Source: an uncultured Prevotella sp.
GTDB lineage: Bacteria > Bacteroidota > Bacteroidia > Bacteroidales > Bacteroidaceae
DNA: 64,000 nucleotides
Assembly (NCBI GenBank): GCA_944320105.1
Contig: CALUGA010000001.1
Location: forward strand, 1 to 64,000
Reading direction: 5' to 3'
In this document: positions 61,914 through 64,000 of the stretch, one piece after another
How positions within the stretch are numbered: the first letter of the stretch is position 1
How the letters are laid out: each line of letters begins with the position of its first letter
Translations under genes and position numbers: made by a program
The notes under the pieces: model-generated
Told to the model about the DNA's origin: nothing
The model's input: only the letters and a program-made list of their open reading frames with translations
The model's database searches: none

Positions 61914-63938
61914 TCAGCGCTTAGAGTAGTTGTCAAGGCCCTTTTGCAGGAAGTCTATGTACTCCTGCAGGTTCTCGTCGTAAGAGCGGCTGCCGTTGAG
62001 CGGCTTGCCCTCGTTGTCGAGCAGCACGTAGAAGGGCTGCGTGTTGGCGCCCACCTTGGTGCGCTGCAGGTAGCTCCACTTGTCGCCCACGGTGCGCAGT
62101 GTGCGCTGCTGCCCGTTCTCCATCACCTGCATAGGCTCCTTGAGCGGCGTCTTGTCGTCCACGTAGAGCGATATGAGCACATAGTCGTTGTTCAGTATGT
62201 CGGCCACTTTGGGGTCGGTCCATACAGCGGCCTCCATCTTGCGGCAGTTCACGCAGCCAAAGCCGGTGAAGTCTACCATCACGGGCTTGCCCTGTGCGCG
62301 GGCAGCCGCCATGCCCTCGTCGTAGTCGGTGTACTTGGCCTCTACCGACATCTCGTGCAGGTTGAAGTCTTGCGTGTTCATCGGCGGGGCGAATGCGCTT
62401 ATGGCCTTGAGCGGTGCGCCCCAGAGGCCCGGCACCATGTATATGGCGAAAGCCAGCGAAATCATTGCGAGGAAGAATTGCGGCACGTTGGTGCGGTGCT
62501 CCGGGTCGTCGTGCGGGAACTTGAGCCAGCCGAGCAGGTAGATGCCCATGAGGCCGAAGATTACTATCCACAGGGCCACGAACACCTCGCGGTCGAGTAT
62601 GTGCCAGCCGTAGGCGAGGTCGGCCACGGAGAGGAACTTCAAGGCGAAAGCCAGCTCGATGAAGCCCAGCACCACTTTCACCACGTTCATCCATCCGCCC
62701 GACTTGGGTGCCGACTTCAAGAGGCTGGGGAACATGGCGAACAGCGTGAACGGTATGGCCAGCGCGATGGCGAAGCCGAGCATGCCAAGCGTGGGGCCTA
62801 CGATGCTGCCCTGCGTTGACACGGCCACGAGCAGGAAGCCAATGATGGGGCCGGTGCAGGAGAACGACACGAGCGTGAGCGTGAACGCCATGAGGAAGAT
62901 GCTGAGCAGTCCGCTGGTGTTCTCCGACTTCTGGTCGATCTTGTTGCTCCACGATGAGGGCAGCGTTATCTCGAACGCGCCGAAGAACGACGCTGCGAAC
63001 ACCACCAGCAGGAGGCAGAAGAAGATGTTGAACACGGCGTTGGTTGACAGTGCGTTGAGCGCGCTCGCGCCGAAGAGCAGCGTCACCACGAGGCCCAGCA
63101 GCACGTAGATTACCACTATCGACACGCCGTAGGTAACGGCCTCGCGTATGGCTTTGCTGCGCTCCTTGTTGCGCTTGAGGAAGAAACTCACCGTCATGGG
63201 GATGATAGGCCACACGCACGGGGTGAGCAATGCCAGGAAACCGCCCACGAGTCCGGCAAGGAAGATGTAGAGCAGGGAGTTGTTCTGCGCCGATTCGTCG
63301 AAGGCGTTAAGCTCGTCGATCACCGGCTCCCATAGCTTTTGGCCGTCAGCCGCCGACAGTGCGGGGGCGGCGGCAGCGGTGTCGGCCTTGGCCGTGTCAG
63401 CCTTTGCTGTGGCCGTATCGGCAGTGGCAGCGGCTTGCTCTTCGGCCTTCTCGGCCGGCTTCTCTATTTTTGTGGCGGCCACTGCGGGCGACTGGCCTTT
63501 CTTTATGAGTGCCACTTGCGACGGCGGCAGGCACATCTCGTCGTTGCACGCGCCGTACTCAAGGTAGCAGTCAATGTCGTATGTGGGCTTGGTGAAGCGT
63601 ATTTTCTGCACGAATGTGGCACTGCCCTCGAAGAAGCGCAGCTCCATGCCAAACATGTTGTCGAACTGTTTTACCTCCTTGCCCCTCGGGGTGAGCTTGC
63701 CTACGGTCTCAGCGCCGTCCATCTTGTTGGCGTGGAACGATGCCGAAATAGGCCCGTCGCTGCCCAGCTCGGTGGAGTAGAGGTGCCACCCTTTGTCTAT
63801 TTTTGCCGAAAACACGATTTCGGCCTCGTCGCCGCCGAGCATCTTCAGCTGCGAGGTGAAGTGAACCGGGTCCACCATCTGCGCCTTCACGGCGATGGCC
63901 AGGACCATCACAACCATCAGTGATAAGAGTTTCTTCAT
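61914..63938 (-). CDS. dsbD: Thiol:disulfide interchange protein DsbD
   Basis: Carries electrons from cytoplasmic thioredoxin across the inner membrane to periplasmic thiol proteins. 674 residues: signal peptide MKKLLSLMVVMVLAIAVKAQ; alpha-domain (about 22-150) with the Cys pair in YGACNDEMCLPP; an Ala/Lys-rich linker (about 165-205); eight-helix CcdA-like core (about 225-490; TPCVWPIIPMTVSFFL and SFSCTGPIIGFLL, one Cys each); thioredoxin-like gamma-domain with CVNC (FTGFGCVNCRKMEAAVW, around 560). All six expected cysteines are present. It could feed the two TlpA-like proteins in this window. Confidence 0.93.
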   Translation of the reverse strand: MKKLLSLMVVMVLAIAVKAQMVDPVHFTSQLKMLGGDEAEIVFSAKIDKGWHLYSTELGSDGPISASFHANKMDGAETVGKLTPRGKEVKQFDNMFGMELRFFEGSATFVQKIRFTKPTYDIDCYLEYGACNDEMCLPPSQVALIKKGQSPAVAATKIEKPAEKAEEQAAATADTATAKADTAKADTAAAAPALSAADGQKLWEPVIDELNAFDESAQNNSLLYIFLAGLVGGFLALLTPCVWPIIPMTVSFFLKRNKERSKAIREAVTYGVSIVVIYVLLGLVVTLLFGASALNALSTNAVFNIFFCLLLVVFAASFFGAFEITLPSSWSNKIDQKSENTSGLLSIFLMAFTLTLVSFSCTGPIIGFLLVAVSTQGSIVGPTLGMLGFAIALAIPFTLFAMFPSLLKSAPKSGGWMNVVKVVLGFIELAFALKFLSVADLAYGWHILDREVFVALWIVIFGLMGIYLLGWLKFPHDDPEHRTNVPQFFLAMISLAFAIYMVPGLWGAPLKAISAFAPPMNTQDFNLHEMSVEAKYTDYDEGMAAARAQGKPVMVDFTGFGCVNCRKMEAAVWTDPKVADILNNDYVLISLYVDDKTPLKEPMQVMENGQQRTLRTVGDKWSYLQRTKVGANTQPFYVLLDNEGKPLNGSRSYDENLQEYIDFLQKGLDNYSKR

Positions 63939-63963
63939 TTCTTTGCTTTCGTTTTTTACGGTG

Positions 63964-63994
63964 CAAAATTAATAAAAATAAGTAGGTGTTCAAA
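63964..63994 (-). promoter_or_regulatory. Consensus promoter of dsbD (TTTG-N19-TAATTTTG)
   Basis: On the minus strand TTTG (63991-63994), exactly 19 bases, TAATTTTG (63964-63971), 26 bases before the ATG. Confidence 0.75.
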
Positions 63995-64000
63995 ATTAAT
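63980..64000. repeat. Second copy of the outer arm of element A, cut by the window edge
   Basis: 21 bases (AAGTAGGTGTTCAAAATTAA plus T) match 23011-23031 at 20 of 21 positions. The window ends here, so what follows is unknown. Confidence 0.55.

Overview
The window reads as chromosomal DNA from a GC-rich member of the Bacteroidota, order Bacteroidales, most plausibly Prevotellaceae. Evidence: many genes follow the Bacteroidota promoter TTTG-N19/20-TAnnTTTG instead of -35/-10 boxes. Shine-Dalgarno sequences are essentially absent. Type IX secretion parts (PorQ, a PorE-like OmpA lipoprotein) are present, together with DUF4492-CydA-CydB, an ExbB/ExbD/ExbD cassette, a DUF1573 protein and large secreted polysaccharide-degrading enzymes. 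No rRNA, integrase, transposase, phage gene or CRISPR array was seen, so this is mostly core chromosome with carbohydrate-active islands.

Layout. 0.1-2.4 kb: a membrane-anchored HTH regulator, a decayed region holding a promoter followed by an orphan 19-codon signal peptide, a small membrane protein and a Bcp-type peroxiredoxin. 2.5-6.6 kb: a MATE transporter and a secreted GH10-GH43 xylanase/xylosidase fusion. 6.8-14.6 kb: a thioester-less alpha-2-macroglobulin-like protein, a DUF1573 protein and MeaB. 15-22.7 kb: IspH, a GH3 beta-glucosidase, Cmk and PorQ on the opposite strand, then TonB, a polyprenyl diphosphate synthase and a conserved unknown. 23.2-27.2 kb: TatD, tRNA-Ser(GGA), ExbB/ExbD energy transduction and an Lrp/AsnC regulator. 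27.4-30.5 kb (minus strand): a His/Lys/Pro-rich lipoprotein, DHFR, thymidylate synthase and an RNA m5C methyltransferase. 30.6-32.1 kb: an envelope protein, ECF sigma factor and putative anti-sigma factor. 32.6-40.7 kb (minus): PorE-like protein, topoisomerase III, a LUD protein and cytochrome bd oxidase. 41.3-47.2 kb: coiled-coil protein, TolC, HlyD and two ABC-2 permeases with no ATPase. 47.2-56.8 kb: thioredoxin-fold protein, PL4 rhamnogalacturonan lyase, GH35, GH2 and a small barrel protein. 56.9-63.9 kb (minus): lactaldehyde dehydrogenase-like AldA, another thioredoxin-fold protein, a CyuA-like cysteine desulfidase and DsbD.

Functional threads. One is plant cell-wall use: xylan (GH10-GH43, perhaps GH3) and rhamnogalacturonan I (PL4, GH35, GH2), with AldA able to oxidise the lactaldehyde released from rhamnose or fucose. 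A second is envelope export and redox: T9SS parts, TonB/ExbBD, DsbD and two TlpA-like proteins. The PL4 enzyme carries a C-terminal tail resembling a T9SS sorting domain.

The most unusual signal is non-coding. Four intergenic sites (about 14.7, 22.8, 32.4 and 40.95 kb) carry the same structured element. Each has about five tandem 22-bp units, built as a 7-bp arm, 5-bp centre, 7-bp arm and 3-bp linker, and a conserved 15-bp motif at one end. In three of the four the gap between motif and array is exactly 15 bp. A second family consists of two ~200-bp nested inverted-repeat elements (23.0 and 60.4 kb) sharing the palindromic core TGTAGC-SS-GCTACA. I recognise neither family as a named element.
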